Part shown: positions 5,373-5,773 of the stretch, piece after piece
Position numbering within the stretch: position 1 is the first letter of the stretch
Layout of the letters: each line of letters starts with the position of its first letter
Assembly: GCA_023437285.1 (NCBI GenBank)
Contig: JAEZGP010000244.1
Span: 1-5,773, forward strand
Reading direction: 5' to 3'
DNA: 5,773 bases
Origin: Actinomycetes bacterium
GTDB taxonomy: Bacteria; Actinomycetota; Actinomycetes; Mycobacteriales; Micromonosporaceae
Notes under the pieces: model-generated
The model's input: the letters and a program-made list of their open reading frames with translations, nothing else
What the model was told of the DNA's origin: nothing
Database searches by the model: none
Program-made: the position numbers and the translations under genes

Positions 5373-5773
5373 CGCGTTCGTCCCGTCTGCCGGGTCGGCA
5401 GGATGTGGGCGGGTTGTTTGCCGGCGACGACTGCGGGGACCGCGCCGACGCGGGTCAGGGGTGGGAACGTTTGAGCCATGCGTCGTCGCTGCGCGGCGCC
5501 GGCCCTGTCGTGCTCGGCCGCCCGGTCGGCGACCGCGCCGGTGACCAGTCCGGCGGTGTGTTCGTTGACCGGGGGTGCCGGCTGGTCGGGGGTGCCGGTG
5601 GCAATGGTGGCGGCGCGGTGTTCGGCGCTGGCGTGGCCGGCCAGGTCGTCGGCCGCCGCGTGATCGCGGTACGCGGCGCGTTGGGCAATCGCTTCCAGCT
5701 CGTCCGCCACCACCGGCGGGAGGGTCCCGTGGGCGCGGGCCTGCCGGGTGTACTCGATCAAAAGGCCTTCAGC
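5369..5773 (-). CDS. 3' part of an unrecognised gene running off the right edge
   Basis: The frame is open to the window edge, so 134 residues are visible and the start is probably outside. A TTG at 5761, preceded by GAAGG four bases away, could be a start giving a 130-aa protein. A continuing larger gene seems more likely. The visible part is Ala/Arg-rich and helical (IEYTRQARAHG, VVADELEAIAQRAAYRDHAAADDLAGHA, VADRAAEHDRAGAAQRRRMAQTFPPL), with Pro-rich linkers and a basic, probably disordered end (PTRQTGRTR). This composition fits the C-terminal tail of a large transfer protein such as a coupling ATPase or relaxase, which often stands upstream of DUF4913 genes. No diagnostic motif is in view, so that is a guess from context. 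Its stop overlaps the DUF4913 start by four bases. Confidence 0.65.
   Translation of the reverse strand, partial: AEGLLIEYTRQARAHGTLPPVVADELEAIAQRAAYRDHAAADDLAGHASAEHRAATIATGTPDQPAPPVNEHTAGLVTGAVADRAAEHDRAGAAQRRRMAQTFPPLTRVGAVPAVVAGKQPAHILPTRQTGRTR

Overview
The window is GC-rich DNA with long spurious open frames on the opposite strand, as is typical of high-GC Actinomycetota. The family content (an ISL3-type IS, an IS256-type IS and a DUF4913 protein) fits a Streptomyces- or Micromonospora-like actinobacterium. The genus cannot be fixed from the sequence. All six supported genes lie on the minus strand, so the biological reading direction is from right to left.

Left part (1-2998): two apparently intact insertion sequences lie almost end to end. 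Positions 2-1643 are a complete ISL3-family element with perfect 23-bp terminal inverted repeats and a 510-aa transposase. Five bases further on starts an IS256-family (Mutator-like) element, about 1649-2998, with short imperfect terminal repeats and a complete DDE transposase. The ISL3 element appears to have landed at the very edge of the IS256 element.

Right part (about 3047-5773): a compact minus-strand gene block that looks like accessory or conjugative-element DNA. It enters from the right edge with the 3' end of a gene (5369-5773). That gene overlaps a DUF4913 gene (4884-5372) by an ATGA. A 56-bp spacer follows, then a 139-aa gene (4408-4827), which overlaps a 454-aa gene (3047-4411) by another ATGA. 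The two ATGA overlaps suggest translational coupling. DUF4913 proteins are, as far as I recall, common on actinobacterial plasmids and integrative conjugative elements next to transfer genes. The 139-aa and 454-aa proteins match nothing I recognise.

The most striking non-coding signal is in the 56-bp spacer. Two identical 11-bp direct repeats, 31 bp apart, each contain a perfect TTATCCACA, the classical DnaA-box consensus. The downstream copy touches the Shine-Dalgarno of the 139-aa gene. This may be a DnaA-responsive control site, part of an element's replication origin, or an operator for an unknown regulator. No tRNA, rRNA, CRISPR array or clear terminator was found, and there is no gene-free stretch longer than about 100 bases.
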